A stretch of DNA of 64,000 nucleotides from Enterobacter hormaechei subsp. xiangfangensis (GTDB taxonomy: Bacteria > Pseudomonadota > Gammaproteobacteria > Enterobacterales > Enterobacteriaceae), in assembly GCF_001729785.1 (NCBI RefSeq), contig NZ_CP017183.1:2356001-2420000 (forward strand), written 5' to 3'. Shown here in pieces: positions 36,150 to 45,386 of the stretch. Position 1 is the first letter of the stretch; the number at the start of each line of letters is the position of its first letter. A program made the translations under genes and the position numbers. A model generated the notes under the pieces. That model did no database searches. It had not been told where the DNA came from and was given only the letters and a program-made list of their open reading frames with translations.

Positions 36150-39100
36150 ATGAGCAAACTGTTGGACCGCTTCCGTTACTTCAAAACAAAAGGCGACAGT
36201 TTCGCCGATGGGCACGGGCAGGTGTACCACACCAACCGCGACTGGGAGGACAGCTACCGTCAACGCTGGCAGTTCGATAAAATTGTGCGATCCACCCACG
36301 GCGTTAACTGCACCGGCTCCTGTAGCTGGAAGATTTATGTCAAAAATGGCCTGGTGACCTGGGAAACCCAGCAGACCGACTACCCGCGTACCCGCCCTGA
36401 CCTGCCTAACCACGAACCACGCGGCTGCCCGCGCGGCGCAAGCTACTCCTGGTATCTCTACAGCGCCAACCGCCTGAAATACCCGCTGGTGCGCCGTCGG
36501 CTGATCGAACTCTGGCGCGAGGCGCTGGCGCAGCATACCGATCCGGTGCTGGCCTGGGACGCCATTCAGAACGATCCGCAGAAAGCGCAGAGCTACAGGA
36601 AGGCGCGCGGTAAAGGCGGTTTTATCCGCTCAAACTGGAAAGAGCTTAACCAGCTGATTGCTGCCGCCAACGTCTGGACCATCAAAAACTACGGCCCGGA
36701 TCGGGTAGCCGGTTTTTCCCCCATCCCGGCCATGTCGATGGTCTCTTATGCCGCCGGTACGCGCTATCTCTCCCTGCTCGGCGGCACCTGCCTGAGCTTC
36801 TATGACTGGTATTGCGATCTGCCTCCGGCGTCGCCGATGACCTGGGGCGAACAGACCGACGTGCCGGAATCGGCGGACTGGTACAACTCCAGCTATATCA
36901 TTGCCTGGGGCTCGAACGTGCCGCAGACGCGTACCCCGGACGCCCACTTCTTTACCGAAGTGCGTTACAAAGGCACCAAGACCGTCGCCATTACGCCGGA
37001 CTTCTCGGAGGTGGCAAAGCTCAGCGACCAATGGCTGGCCCCCAAACAGGGTACCGACAGCGCCCTTGCCATGGCGATGGGGCATGTGATCCTCAAAGAG
37101 TTCCATCTTGATAACCCGAGCGATTACTTCCTCAACTATTGCCGCCGCTACACCGACATGCCGATGCTGGTTCTGCTGGATGAACAGGCTGACGGTCGCG
37201 TGGTGCCGGGCCGCATGCTGCGTGCATCGGATCTGGCCGACGGGCTGGGTGAAACCAATAATCCGGAGTGGAAAACCATCGCCTTTGACGTGGCCGGAAA
37301 TCTGGTGGCGCCGAATGGTTCCATCGGCTTCCGCTGGGGTGAAAAAGGCAAATGGAACCTGGAGTCGCTGGCCGCGGGACAGGAAACCGAGCTGACGCTT
37401 TCCCTGCTCATCACCCACGACAGCGTGGCAGACGTGGCCTTCCCTTACTTCGGGGGCAACGAGAACCCGCATTTCCGCAGCGTGAAGCAGGAGCCGGTGC
37501 TGACGCGCCGAGTACCGAGTAAGACCCTGACGCTGGCCGACGGCAGCCAGAGACGCGTGGTTAGCGTGTACGATCTGGTGCTCGCAAACTACGGCCTCGA
37601 TCGCGGTCTGGAAGACAGTAACGCGGCGACAAACTACGCCGAGATAAAAGCCTACACCCCGGCCTGGGGCGAACAAATTACCGGCGTCCCCGCTTATCTG
37701 ATAGAAAAAATCGCCCGTGAATTTGCCGACACGGCGCATAAGACCCACGGACGGTCGATGATCATTCTCGGGGCCGGTGTGAACCACTGGTACCACATGG
37801 ACATGAACTACCGCGGGATGATCAACATGCTGGTCTTCTGCGGCTGCGTCGGGCAGAGCGGCGGCGGCTGGTCGCACTATGTCGGCCAGGAAAAGCTGCG
37901 CCCGCAAACCGGCTGGCTGCCGCTGGCCTTCGCGCTGGACTGGAACCGTCCGCCGCGCCAGATGAACAGCACATCGTACTTTTACAACCACGCCAGCCAG
38001 TGGCGCTATGAGAAGCTCACCGCAAGGGAGTTGCTTTCTCCCCTCGCAGACGCATCGAAGTTTACCGGTCACCTGATTGATTTCAACGTCCGCGCCGAGC
38101 GTATGGGCTGGCTCCCTTCCGCGCCGCAGCTCAACCTCAACCCGCTGCACGTGAAAGCTCGCGCCGACGCCGCCGGGATGTCGCCGCAGGATTACACCGT
38201 ACAGGCGTTAAAATCGGGTGATATTCGCTTCGCCTGCGAACAGCCGGACAACGGCAAGAACCACCCGCGCAACCTGTTCGTCTGGCGTTCTAACCTGCTC
38301 GGTTCGTCCGGGAAAGGCCATGAATACATGCTGAAATACCTGCTTGGCACCGAGAGCGGTATTCAGGGTGAGGATTTAGGCTCAACGGACGACGTGAAAC
38401 CTGAAGAGGTGGAATGGCAAACCGCCGCCATTGAGGGCAAGCTGGATCTGCTGGTGACGCTTGATTTCCGTATGTCCAGCACCTGCCTGTTCTCGGATAT
38501 CGTCCTGCCCACCGCCACCTGGTATGAAAAAGACGATATGAATACCTCGGACATGCATCCGTTTATTCACCCGCTCTCCGCCGCCGTTGACCCGGCGTGG
38601 GAGTCCCGCAGCGACTGGGAGATTTACAAGGGCATCGCCAAAGTCTTCTCTGAAGTGTGCGTCGGGCATCTTGGCACCGAAACTGACGTGGTGCTACAGC
38701 CGCTACAGCATGACTCCCCGGGGGAGCTGTCGCAGCCTTTTGATATTCTGGACTGGCGCAAAGGCGAGTGCGATCTGATCCCCGGCAAAACAGCGCCAAA
38801 CATTGCAGTCGTCGAGCGCAACTATCCGGAAACCTACGAGCGCTTTACGGCGCTTGGCCCGCTGCTGGACACGCTCGGCAACGGCGGAAAAGGCATATCG
38901 TGGAACACCCAGAATGAGGTCGATTTCCTCGGCAAGCTCAACTACGTCAAGCTCGACGGCCCGGCCAAAGGCCGTCCGCGCATCGAGACCGCCATTGATG
39001 CTTCAGAGGTGATCCTCGCCCTTGCCCCGGAAACTAACGGTCAGGTCGCGGTCAAAGCCTGGGAAGCCCTCGGCGAACTGACCGGGCGCGATCACACCCA

Positions 39101-39890
39101 TCTGGCGCTGAACAAAGAAGATGAGAAAATCCGCTTCCGCGATATTCAGGCGCAGCCGCGCAAAATTATCTCCAGCCCAACGTGGTCCGGCCTTGAGAGC
39201 GAGCACGTGTCGTATAACGCAGGCTATACCAACGTTCACGAGCTGATCCCGTGGCGCACGATTTCGGGCCGCCAGCAGCTGTATCAGGATCATGCCTGGA
39301 TGCGCGCCTTCGGGGAGAGTCTGGTGGCCTATCGTCCACCGATTGACACCCGCAGCGTTACCCATATGCGCGAAATCCCGCCGAACGGATTCCCGGAAAA
39401 AGCGCTTAACTTCCTGACGCCGCACCAGAAATGGGGCATTCACTCCACCTACAGCGAAAACCTGCTGATGCAGACCCTGTCGCGCGGCGGGCCCATCGTC
39501 TGGATCAGCGAAACCGACGCGCGCGAGCTGGGCATTGAGGACAACGACTGGATTGAAGCCTTCAACGCCAACGGCGCCCTCACCGCCCGCGCGGTGGTCA
39601 GCCAGCGCGTGCCGCCGGGCATGACCATGATGTACCACGCTCAGGAGCGAATCCTGAACATTCCGGGTTCAGAAGTAACCGGACGGCGCGGCGGGATCCA
39701 CAACTCGGTTACCCGTGTCTGCCCGAAACCGACCCACATGATCGGCGGCTACGCGCAGCTGGCGTACAGCTTCAACTATTACGGCACCGTCGGCTCGAAC
39801 CGCGACGAGTTCATCATGATCCGCAAAATGAAAAACATTAACTGGCTGGACGGCGAAGGTCGGGATCAAGTACAGGAGGCGAAAAAATGA
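36150..39890 (+). CDS. narZ: Nitrate reductase Z, catalytic alpha subunit
   Basis: 1246 aa, the length of E. coli NarZ. It is a cytoplasm-facing Mo-bis-MGD subunit that reduces nitrate to nitrite. The FS0 cluster ligands are His50, Cys54 and Cys58 in HGVNCTGSCSWKIYV and the Cys in RGCPRGASYSW. The molybdenum Asp lies in the LSFYDWYCDLPPASPMTWG region. The gene is NarG/NarZ type; assignment to NarZ follows from the order narU-narZYWV beside nhoA. E. coli narZ is RpoS-dependent and little affected by nitrate. The TGA overlaps narY. Confidence 0.96.
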   Translation: MSKLLDRFRYFKTKGDSFADGHGQVYHTNRDWEDSYRQRWQFDKIVRSTHGVNCTGSCSWKIYVKNGLVTWETQQTDYPRTRPDLPNHEPRGCPRGASYSWYLYSANRLKYPLVRRRLIELWREALAQHTDPVLAWDAIQNDPQKAQSYRKARGKGGFIRSNWKELNQLIAAANVWTIKNYGPDRVAGFSPIPAMSMVSYAAGTRYLSLLGGTCLSFYDWYCDLPPASPMTWGEQTDVPESADWYNSSYIIAWGSNVPQTRTPDAHFFTEVRYKGTKTVAITPDFSEVAKLSDQWLAPKQGTDSALAMAMGHVILKEFHLDNPSDYFLNYCRRYTDMPMLVLLDEQADGRVVPGRMLRASDLADGLGETNNPEWKTIAFDVAGNLVAPNGSIGFRWGEKGKWNLESLAAGQETELTLSLLITHDSVADVAFPYFGGNENPHFRSVKQEPVLTRRVPSKTLTLADGSQRRVVSVYDLVLANYGLDRGLEDSNAATNYAEIKAYTPAWGEQITGVPAYLIEKIAREFADTAHKTHGRSMIILGAGVNHWYHMDMNYRGMINMLVFCGCVGQSGGGWSHYVGQEKLRPQTGWLPLAFALDWNRPPRQMNSTSYFYNHASQWRYEKLTARELLSPLADASKFTGHLIDFNVRAERMGWLPSAPQLNLNPLHVKARADAAGMSPQDYTVQALKSGDIRFACEQPDNGKNHPRNLFVWRSNLLGSSGKGHEYMLKYLLGTESGIQGEDLGSTDDVKPEEVEWQTAAIEGKLDLLVTLDFRMSSTCLFSDIVLPTATWYEKDDMNTSDMHPFIHPLSAAVDPAWESRSDWEIYKGIAKVFSEVCVGHLGTETDVVLQPLQHDSPGELSQPFDILDWRKGECDLIPGKTAPNIAVVERNYPETYERFTALGPLLDTLGNGGKGISWNTQNEVDFLGKLNYVKLDGPAKGRPRIETAIDASEVILALAPETNGQVAVKAWEALGELTGRDHTHLALNKEDEKIRFRDIQAQPRKIISSPTWSGLESEHVSYNAGYTNVHELIPWRTISGRQQLYQDHAWMRAFGESLVAYRPPIDTRSVTHMREIPPNGFPEKALNFLTPHQKWGIHSTYSENLLMQTLSRGGPIVWISETDARELGIEDNDWIEAFNANGALTARAVVSQRVPPGMTMMYHAQERILNIPGSEVTGRRGGIHNSVTRVCPKPTHMIGGYAQLAYSFNYYGTVGSNRDEFIMIRKMKNINWLDGEGRDQVQEAKK

Positions 39891-41431
39891 AAATACGCTC
39901 ACAGGTTGGCATGGTACTGAATCTCGATAAATGCATTGGCTGCCACACCTGCTCGGTCACCTGTAAGAACGTCTGGACCGGGCGCGAAGGGATGGAGTAC
40001 GCGTGGTTTAATAACGTCGAAACCAAACCCGGCATCGGCTATCCGAAAAACTGGGAAGATCAGGATGAGTGGCAAGGCGGCTGGATCCGCGGTATTCACG
40101 GCAAGCTGACCCCACGCCTCGGCGGGAAAATGGGCGTCCTGTCGAAAATTTTCGCCAACCCCGTGTTGCCGCAGATTGACGATTACTATGAACCTTTCAC
40201 CTTCGATTACCAGGATCTGCACCGCGCCCCGGAGGGGGATCACCTCCCTACCGCCCGCCCACGTTCGCTGATCGACGGTAAGCGGATGGATAAGATCGTC
40301 TGGGGACCAAACTGGGAGGAGCTGCTGGGCGGCGAGTTCGAAAAACGCGCCCGCGATCGAAATTTTCAGAAGATCCAGAAAGAGATGTACGGCCAGTTCG
40401 AAAACACCTTCATGATGTACCTGCCGCGCCTGTGCGAGCACTGCCTGAACCCGAGCTGCGTCGCCACCTGCCCGAGCGGTGCGATTTACAAACGCGAAGA
40501 GGACGGCATTGTGCTGATCGACCAGGACAAATGCCGCGGCTGGCGTCTGTGCATTAGCGGCTGTCCGTACAAAAAAATCTACTTCAACTGGAAAAGCGGC
40601 AAGTCAGAGAAGTGCATCTTCTGCTATCCGCGCATCGAGTCCGGCCAGCCGACTGTCTGCTCGGAAACCTGCGTCGGACGCATCCGCTATCTCGGGGTGC
40701 TGCTGTATGACGCAGACCGCATTGAAGAGGCGGCCAGCACCGAGCATGAAACCGATCTGTATGAGCGCCAGTGCGACGTGTTCCTTAACCCGAACGATCC
40801 GGCGGTGATTGAAGAAGCCCTGAAGCAGGGCATCCCGCAGAACGTCATCGACGCAGCGCAGCGTTCCCCGGTTTACAAAATGGCGATGGACTGGAAGCTC
40901 GCCCTGCCGCTACACCCGGAATACCGCACCCTGCCGATGGTCTGGTATGTGCCGCCGCTGTCACCGATTCAGTCCTACGCGGACGCGGGTGGTCTGCCGC
41001 AGAGCGACGGCGTACTGCCTGCGGTAGAAAGCCTGCGCATCCCGGTGCAGTACCTGGCAAATATGCTCAGCGCGGGCGATACCGGCCCGGTGCTGCGCGC
41101 CCTGAAGCGCATGATGGCAATGCGTCACTACAAGCGCTCCCAGACCGTGGAAGGCGTGACCGATACCCGCGCCATTGAAGAGGTCGGCCTGACCGAAGCG
41201 CAGGTTGAAGAGATGTACCGCTATCTGGCGATTGCCAACTACGAAGACCGCTTCGTGATCCCCACCAGCCACCGCGAAATGGCACGCGACGCTTTCCCGG
41301 AGAAAAACGGCTGCGGCTTCACCTTCGGCGACGGCTGTCACGGCTCCGACACAAAATTCAACCTCTTCAACAGCAGCCGCATCGACGCGATCAACATCAC
41401 CGAAGTGCGCGATCACGGGGAGGGAGAGTAA
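39887..41431 (+). CDS. narY: Nitrate reductase Z, iron-sulphur beta subunit
   Basis: 514 aa. Four Fe-S clusters are set by CIGCHTCSVTCKNVW, CEHCLNPSCVATCPSG, CRGWRLCISGCPY and CIFCYPRIESGQPTVCSETC. In the third motif one Cys is Trp (RGWRLC), the normal NarH/NarY feature that makes a [3Fe-4S] cluster. It passes electrons from NarV to NarZ. It overlaps narZ by 4 bp and narW by 1 bp. Confidence 0.96.
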   Translation: MKIRSQVGMVLNLDKCIGCHTCSVTCKNVWTGREGMEYAWFNNVETKPGIGYPKNWEDQDEWQGGWIRGIHGKLTPRLGGKMGVLSKIFANPVLPQIDDYYEPFTFDYQDLHRAPEGDHLPTARPRSLIDGKRMDKIVWGPNWEELLGGEFEKRARDRNFQKIQKEMYGQFENTFMMYLPRLCEHCLNPSCVATCPSGAIYKREEDGIVLIDQDKCRGWRLCISGCPYKKIYFNWKSGKSEKCIFCYPRIESGQPTVCSETCVGRIRYLGVLLYDADRIEEAASTEHETDLYERQCDVFLNPNDPAVIEEALKQGIPQNVIDAAQRSPVYKMAMDWKLALPLHPEYRTLPMVWYVPPLSPIQSYADAGGLPQSDGVLPAVESLRIPVQYLANMLSAGDTGPVLRALKRMMAMRHYKRSQTVEGVTDTRAIEEVGLTEAQVEEMYRYLAIANYEDRFVIPTSHREMARDAFPEKNGCGFTFGDGCHGSDTKFNLFNSSRIDAINITEVRDHGEGE

Positions 41432-42126
41432 TGCAAATCCTCAAAATCATCGCGCTGCTCATTGAGTATCCCGATGAGCTGCTGTGGGAAAACCGTGACG
41501 AAGCGCTTTCCCTGGTGGAACAGGATGCGCCCATGCTGCTGCCGTTTGCGCAGCAGCACCTGAGCGCCCCGCTGCTGGATAAGCAGGCCGAATGGTGTGA
41601 AGTCTTCGAGCGGGGACGCGCAACGTCGCTGCTGCTGTTCGAGCACGTTCACGCCGAGTCGCGCGATCGCGGTCAGGCGATGGTCGACCTGATGAGCCAG
41701 TATGAGAAAGCCGGGCTGGAGCTGGATTGCCGCGAGCTGCCGGACTATCTGCCGCTCTATCTGGAATATCTCAGTATCGTCAGCGACGACGAGGCACGTG
41801 AAGGGCTGCAAAACGTCGCGCCTATACTGGCGCTGATTGGAGGCCGCCTGAAACAGCGCGAGGTCGCGCATTACCAGCTGTTTGACGCCCTGCTGTCGCT
41901 GGCGGAAACACGGCTTTCCAGCGACAGCGTGGCGAAACAGGTATCCGGTGAAATACGGGATGATACCCGTCAGGCGCTGGACGCCGTGTGGGAAGAGGAA
42001 CAGGTCAAGTTTATCGAAGACAACGCCACATCGTGCGACAGTTCGCCGATGCAGCAATATCAACGACGCTTTAGCCAGGACGTCGCGCCGCAGTACGTGG
42101 ACGTCAGCGCCGGAGGCCCAAAATGA
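41431..42126 (+). CDS. narW: Nitrate reductase Z assembly chaperone
   Basis: 231 aa, NarJ/NarW family (TorD-like, all helical). It binds the NarZ apoprotein and helps insert the molybdenum cofactor and couple it to the membrane. Family blocks: [39 protein letters not shown] and [13 protein letters not shown]. It starts within the narY stop (TAATG) and ends in the ATGA overlap with narV. Confidence 0.95.
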   Translation: MQILKIIALLIEYPDELLWENRDEALSLVEQDAPMLLPFAQQHLSAPLLDKQAEWCEVFERGRATSLLLFEHVHAESRDRGQAMVDLMSQYEKAGLELDCRELPDYLPLYLEYLSIVSDDEAREGLQNVAPILALIGGRLKQREVAHYQLFDALLSLAETRLSSDSVAKQVSGEIRDDTRQALDAVWEEEQVKFIEDNATSCDSSPMQQYQRRFSQDVAPQYVDVSAGGPK

Positions 42127-42803
42127 CTCATTACCTGAACGTGTTTTTCTATGACATTTATCCGTACATCTGCGCCACCGTCTTTTTCCTTGGCAGCTGG
42201 CTGCGCTACGACTACGGGCAGTACACCTGGCGCGCCTCGTCGAGCCAGATGCTCAGCAAGCGCGGGATGAACTGGGCTTCGAACCTGTTTCATATCGGCA
42301 TTCTGGGGATCTTCTTCGGGCACCTGTTCGGCATGTTAACCCCGCACTGGATGTACGCCTGGTTTTTACCCATCGCGGTTAAACAGCAGTTAGCCATGAT
42401 TGCGGGGGGCATTTGCGGGGTGCTAACGCTGATTGGCGGCTCTATGCTGCTGATCCGCCGCCTGTTCAACCAGCGGGTACGTGCCACGTCCACCACGCCG
42501 GATATTATCATCATGAGTATCCTGCTGCTTCAGTGCATCCTTGGGCTGTCGACCATTCCTTTCTCCGCCCAGTATCCTGACGGAAGCGAGATGATGAAGC
42601 TGGTCGGCTGGGCGCAGGGGATCGTGACGTTCAAGGGAGGCTCGTCGGAAATGCTGAGCGGCGTCGCGCCGATCTTCCGCGTGCATCTGGTGCTGGGGAT
42701 GACGATCTTCCTTATCTTCCCGTTCACCCGCCTGGTGCACGTGTGGAGCGCGCCGTTTGAGTATTTTACCCGTCGCTATCAGGTTGTGAGATCGCGCCGT
42801 TAA
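42123..42803 (+). CDS. narV: Nitrate reductase Z, cytochrome b gamma subunit
   Basis: 226 aa, five membrane helices, NarI/NarV family. It binds two b hemes and oxidises quinol at the periplasmic side. Heme-ligand His residues lie in [17 protein letters not shown] and [24 protein letters not shown]. It is the last gene of the operon and is followed by a REP-type repeat. Confidence 0.96.
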   Translation: MTHYLNVFFYDIYPYICATVFFLGSWLRYDYGQYTWRASSSQMLSKRGMNWASNLFHIGILGIFFGHLFGMLTPHWMYAWFLPIAVKQQLAMIAGGICGVLTLIGGSMLLIRRLFNQRVRATSTTPDIIIMSILLLQCILGLSTIPFSAQYPDGSEMMKLVGWAQGIVTFKGGSSEMLSGVAPIFRVHLVLGMTIFLIFPFTRLVHVWSAPFEYFTRRYQVVRSRR

Positions 42804-42809
42804 TTTTGT

Positions 42810-42884
42810 CGGGTGGCGGCTACGCCTTATTCCACCTACGTTCACACTCCCGTAGGCCCGGTAAGGCGTAGCCGCCACCGGGCT
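42810..42884. repeat. REP/BIME palindrome between narV and nhoA
   Basis: CGGGTGGCGGCTACGCCTTA and TAAGGCGTAGCCGCCACCG are inverted copies about 32 bp apart, the classical REP pattern. It sits between convergent genes and overlaps the nhoA stop. Confidence 0.88.
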
Positions 42885-43728
42885 ATTTCCCCGCCTGCGG
42901 ATGCGTATCAAACCCCGCCATCACGGCCGTCAGCTCTGCCAGGGTAAAGCCGTGCTTCGGGTCATCAACGCCCAGGCCAAACCGCGCCTGCATCAGCTGA
43001 TACAGCGCCTCCGCATCCGGCAAATGGATCTGCTCTTCCACATGACCGTTCTGCCAGTGGGTAAAATTAAAGTTGGTCAGCGTTAGCTTGCCCCCGTCCG
43101 GCAGGTGGCGACACATCAGCAGGTGATGACGGAAATGGGACTGCGGCCAGTGCGCCGACCAGAAGTTTCCCATCACGTAATCGTTGAAGTACTGGGTCGC
43201 CAGGTCAAAATGGTACATCGACTGCCAGTGGTCGTGATGGCGGAATTGCAGTATCCAGTCGTTACCCTCGCTCAGCAAACGATAACGCCCGTGCGGGGTT
43301 TCCTGTTCCTCGTTGGCGATCAAACGAATCGGCGCCGTCAGCGTTTGTCCGCCAAATCCCACATCGGCGATCCAGCGCTCGCCGTTCAGCTCAACCAGCA
43401 GCAACCGGTGCGTACGCGGCGGCATCTGCGACGGATTGGCCAGCACAACCCGCCCCAGCACGCTGCGCACCGTAAACCCGACTTCGCGCAATACCCGCTC
43501 AAACAAGCCGTTTTGCTCGAAGCAATACCCCCCTCGACGTGCGGTGACCAGTTTATCCACCAGACACCCGTCGTCCAGATGGATTTCCCGCGGCAAAACG
43601 ACGTCGATATTTTCGAAGGGGATCGCGCAGTTATGGTGTAAATGCAGCCCCCGCAGGGTATCGATATTAACCTGTACGGGCTGCTGCCAGCCCGTGCGGG
43701 CAAAATAAGCACTCAGAAATGGGGACAT
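42883..43728 (-). CDS. nhoA: Arylamine N-acetyltransferase (N-hydroxyarylamine O-acetyltransferase)
   Basis: 281 aa, the length of E. coli NhoA. The catalytic triad is Cys69 (RRGGYCFEQNG), His107 (PRTHRLLL) and Asp122 (WIADVGFGG). It moves acetyl from acetyl-CoA to arylamines and N-hydroxyarylamines. Divergent from yddH, as in E. coli. Confidence 0.96.
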   Translation of the reverse strand: MSPFLSAYFARTGWQQPVQVNIDTLRGLHLHHNCAIPFENIDVVLPREIHLDDGCLVDKLVTARRGGYCFEQNGLFERVLREVGFTVRSVLGRVVLANPSQMPPRTHRLLLVELNGERWIADVGFGGQTLTAPIRLIANEEQETPHGRYRLLSEGNDWILQFRHHDHWQSMYHFDLATQYFNDYVMGNFWSAHWPQSHFRHHLLMCRHLPDGGKLTLTNFNFTHWQNGHVEEQIHLPDAEALYQLMQARFGLGVDDPKHGFTLAELTAVMAGFDTHPQAGK

Positions 43729-43833
43729 GATTTGCTCCAGGAGGTGATATCCCCTGTTTATAAACTATTTTCCCTTTTGCATATGCGTAAAAGTGCTTTT
43801 TCGTCATACTCATCGTGTACACGAGGAGATCCT

Positions 43834-44406
43834 ATGAGCCACTTTCGCCCTGTTGAATTACGTCACGCCAGCCGCCTTCTGAATCACGGTCCAACCGTGC
43901 TCATCACCAGCCGGGATGAGACCATCGATCGTCGCAATGTCATGGCCGCCGCATGGTCTATGCCGGTGGAATTTGAACCCCCGCGTATCGCGATTGTGGT
44001 AGACAAAAGCGCGTGGTCACGGGAGTTGATCGAACGCAGCGGGAAATTCGGCATTGTGATCCCCGGCGTGGCGGCAGCCAACTGGACCTGGGCGGTCGGC
44101 AGCGTCAGCGGGCGCGACGAGGATAAATTTAACTGCTACGGGATCCCGGTTATTTATGGCCCTGAGCTTGACCTGCCGGTTATAGAAGAGAAATGTCTGG
44201 CTTGGATGGAGTGCCGGTTATTACCTGTCACCTCTGCGGCAGAGAAATATGACACTCTGTTTGGCGAAGTGGTTTCCGCCGCGGCGGATGAACGCGCATT
44301 TGTCGCCGGACGCTGGCAGTTTGACGGGGATAAGCTGAATACGCTGCATCATCTGGGAGCGGGTACGTTTGTCGCGAGCGGGAAAATGGTGAAGGCGCTG
44401 GAATGA
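43834..44406 (+). CDS. yddH: Flavin reductase-like FMN-binding protein YddH
   Basis: 190 aa with a flavin reductase-like split-barrel domain. It starts MSHFRPVELRHASRLLNHGP, with PVEFEPPRIAIVVDKSAWSRE and an NWTWAVGSVSG stretch. I use the ATG at 43834 (after GAGGAGAT); the frame is open upstream into the nhoA promoter. The partner enzyme and substrate are unknown. Confidence 0.88.
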   Translation: MSHFRPVELRHASRLLNHGPTVLITSRDETIDRRNVMAAAWSMPVEFEPPRIAIVVDKSAWSRELIERSGKFGIVIPGVAAANWTWAVGSVSGRDEDKFNCYGIPVIYGPELDLPVIEEKCLAWMECRLLPVTSAAEKYDTLFGEVVSAAADERAFVAGRWQFDGDKLNTLHHLGAGTFVASGKMVKALE

Positions 44407-44531
44407 TTTTTTAATTATACCCATATGAATTATATAAAATTTCAATGGCATTTTATGTTTATCATGACGATGTTAAACGGAGGATATTTCAGAAGCTGTT
44501 GTATAAACAATCTTTCGTAAAGGAAATATCC

Positions 44532-44894
44532 ATGTCATGGAACAAAGATGGCGCAATATCATATGCGAAATCACACGCGCAGCCCAGCAGCACGGGTAAT
44601 TGTGCTCGTTACGTAACAGAAGCGATCAGAGCGGGTGGTCGATTAAAACTCCCCAACACGCGTCTGGCAAAAGATATGGGGCGCACATTAGTCAATGCAG
44701 GCTTTCACAGGGTATATGATCAACCCCATGCTGGTGACGTCGCAGTTATCCAAAATATAGTTGGTCATGATAGCGGTCACGTTTGTATATACGATGGTCA
44801 ACAGTGGATCAGCGATTTTGTGCAACGCACCATGTATCCTGGGCAGGCTTACCGCAACATACAACCTCATTACGAACTGTTCAGGCATGATTAA
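44532..44894 (+). CDS. Candidate cell-wall amidase effector (NlpC/P60- or CHAP-like)
   Basis: 120 aa, no signal peptide. It shows a papain-like amidase core: catalytic Cys24 in TGNCARYVTEAIRAGG, His83 in GHDSGHVCIYDG and Asp95 in QWISDFV. Small enzymes of this form act as type VI secretion amidase effectors (Tae-type) or phage lysins. The next gene, overlapping by 1 bp, encodes an exported protein of immunity-like form, which favours an effector with its own immunity gene. No secretion-system gene is in the window. I use the ATG at 44532, preceded by AAAGGA; the frame is open upstream. The local AT content is higher than in the neighbours, suggesting transfer. Confidence 0.65.
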   Translation: MSWNKDGAISYAKSHAQPSSTGNCARYVTEAIRAGGRLKLPNTRLAKDMGRTLVNAGFHRVYDQPHAGDVAVIQNIVGHDSGHVCIYDGQQWISDFVQRTMYPGQAYRNIQPHYELFRHD

Positions 44895-45319
44895 TGAAAC
44901 CACTCTACTTTTTACTTTTCGCCCTGTCTCCGCTCGCGGCCGCAGAAAATATTTATGCACCGGGTCAGGCGGCACTTAAATTCAATCAATGGTATATAGC
45001 GCAGTTAGATCAGAACAAACCACCCGTACTCAATCCAGACATTATGAACGAGTACGTAGCCTCAGGGACCATTGCAGCAATTAAAGAAATGTACTCTGGC
45101 GACAGTAACGATAAAGATATGCCCGATGCGGATATGTTTATCAAAGCGCAGGACTGGGATGATGACTGGAATCAGATAACCGTCTTACATTCTGATTTTG
45201 ACGCCGTATGCACAAACGTCTATGTCGCATTTGGTAAGAAGCAAGATCATGTTATTGCAGATTGTCTCGTTGAAGAGCAAGGAAAATGGAAAGTGCGATC
45301 GGCGACGCTAATTAAGTAA
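44894..45319 (+). CDS. Exported DUF3828-like protein, candidate immunity protein
   Basis: 141 aa with a signal peptide (MKPLYFLLFALSPLAAA-EN). The mature protein is acidic with two Cys (DAVCTNVY and IADCLVEE) that could form a disulphide. The form APGQAALKFNQWYIAQLDQN and the late GKWKVRSATLIK are like DUF3828 periplasmic proteins, some of which are immunity partners of amidase effectors. Its start overlaps the stop of the amidase-like gene (TAATG), implying coupled translation. The immunity role is inferred. Confidence 0.6.
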   Translation: MKPLYFLLFALSPLAAAENIYAPGQAALKFNQWYIAQLDQNKPPVLNPDIMNEYVASGTIAAIKEMYSGDSNDKDMPDADMFIKAQDWDDDWNQITVLHSDFDAVCTNVYVAFGKKQDHVIADCLVEEQGKWKVRSATLIK

Positions 45320-45386
45320 CAGGCATAAACTCCCTGTCGCAATAATAAAGACACATGGTAGCCAAATGACTACCATGTGCAATTAA

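Noticed and set aside
36630..38150. A 506-codon open frame on the minus strand within narZ
   Set aside because: It is a GC-rich shadow of narZ with no protein family features.
40525..40545. Missing Cys in the third Fe-S motif of NarY (RGWRLC)
   Set aside because: The Trp is normal in NarH and NarY and gives a [3Fe-4S] cluster.
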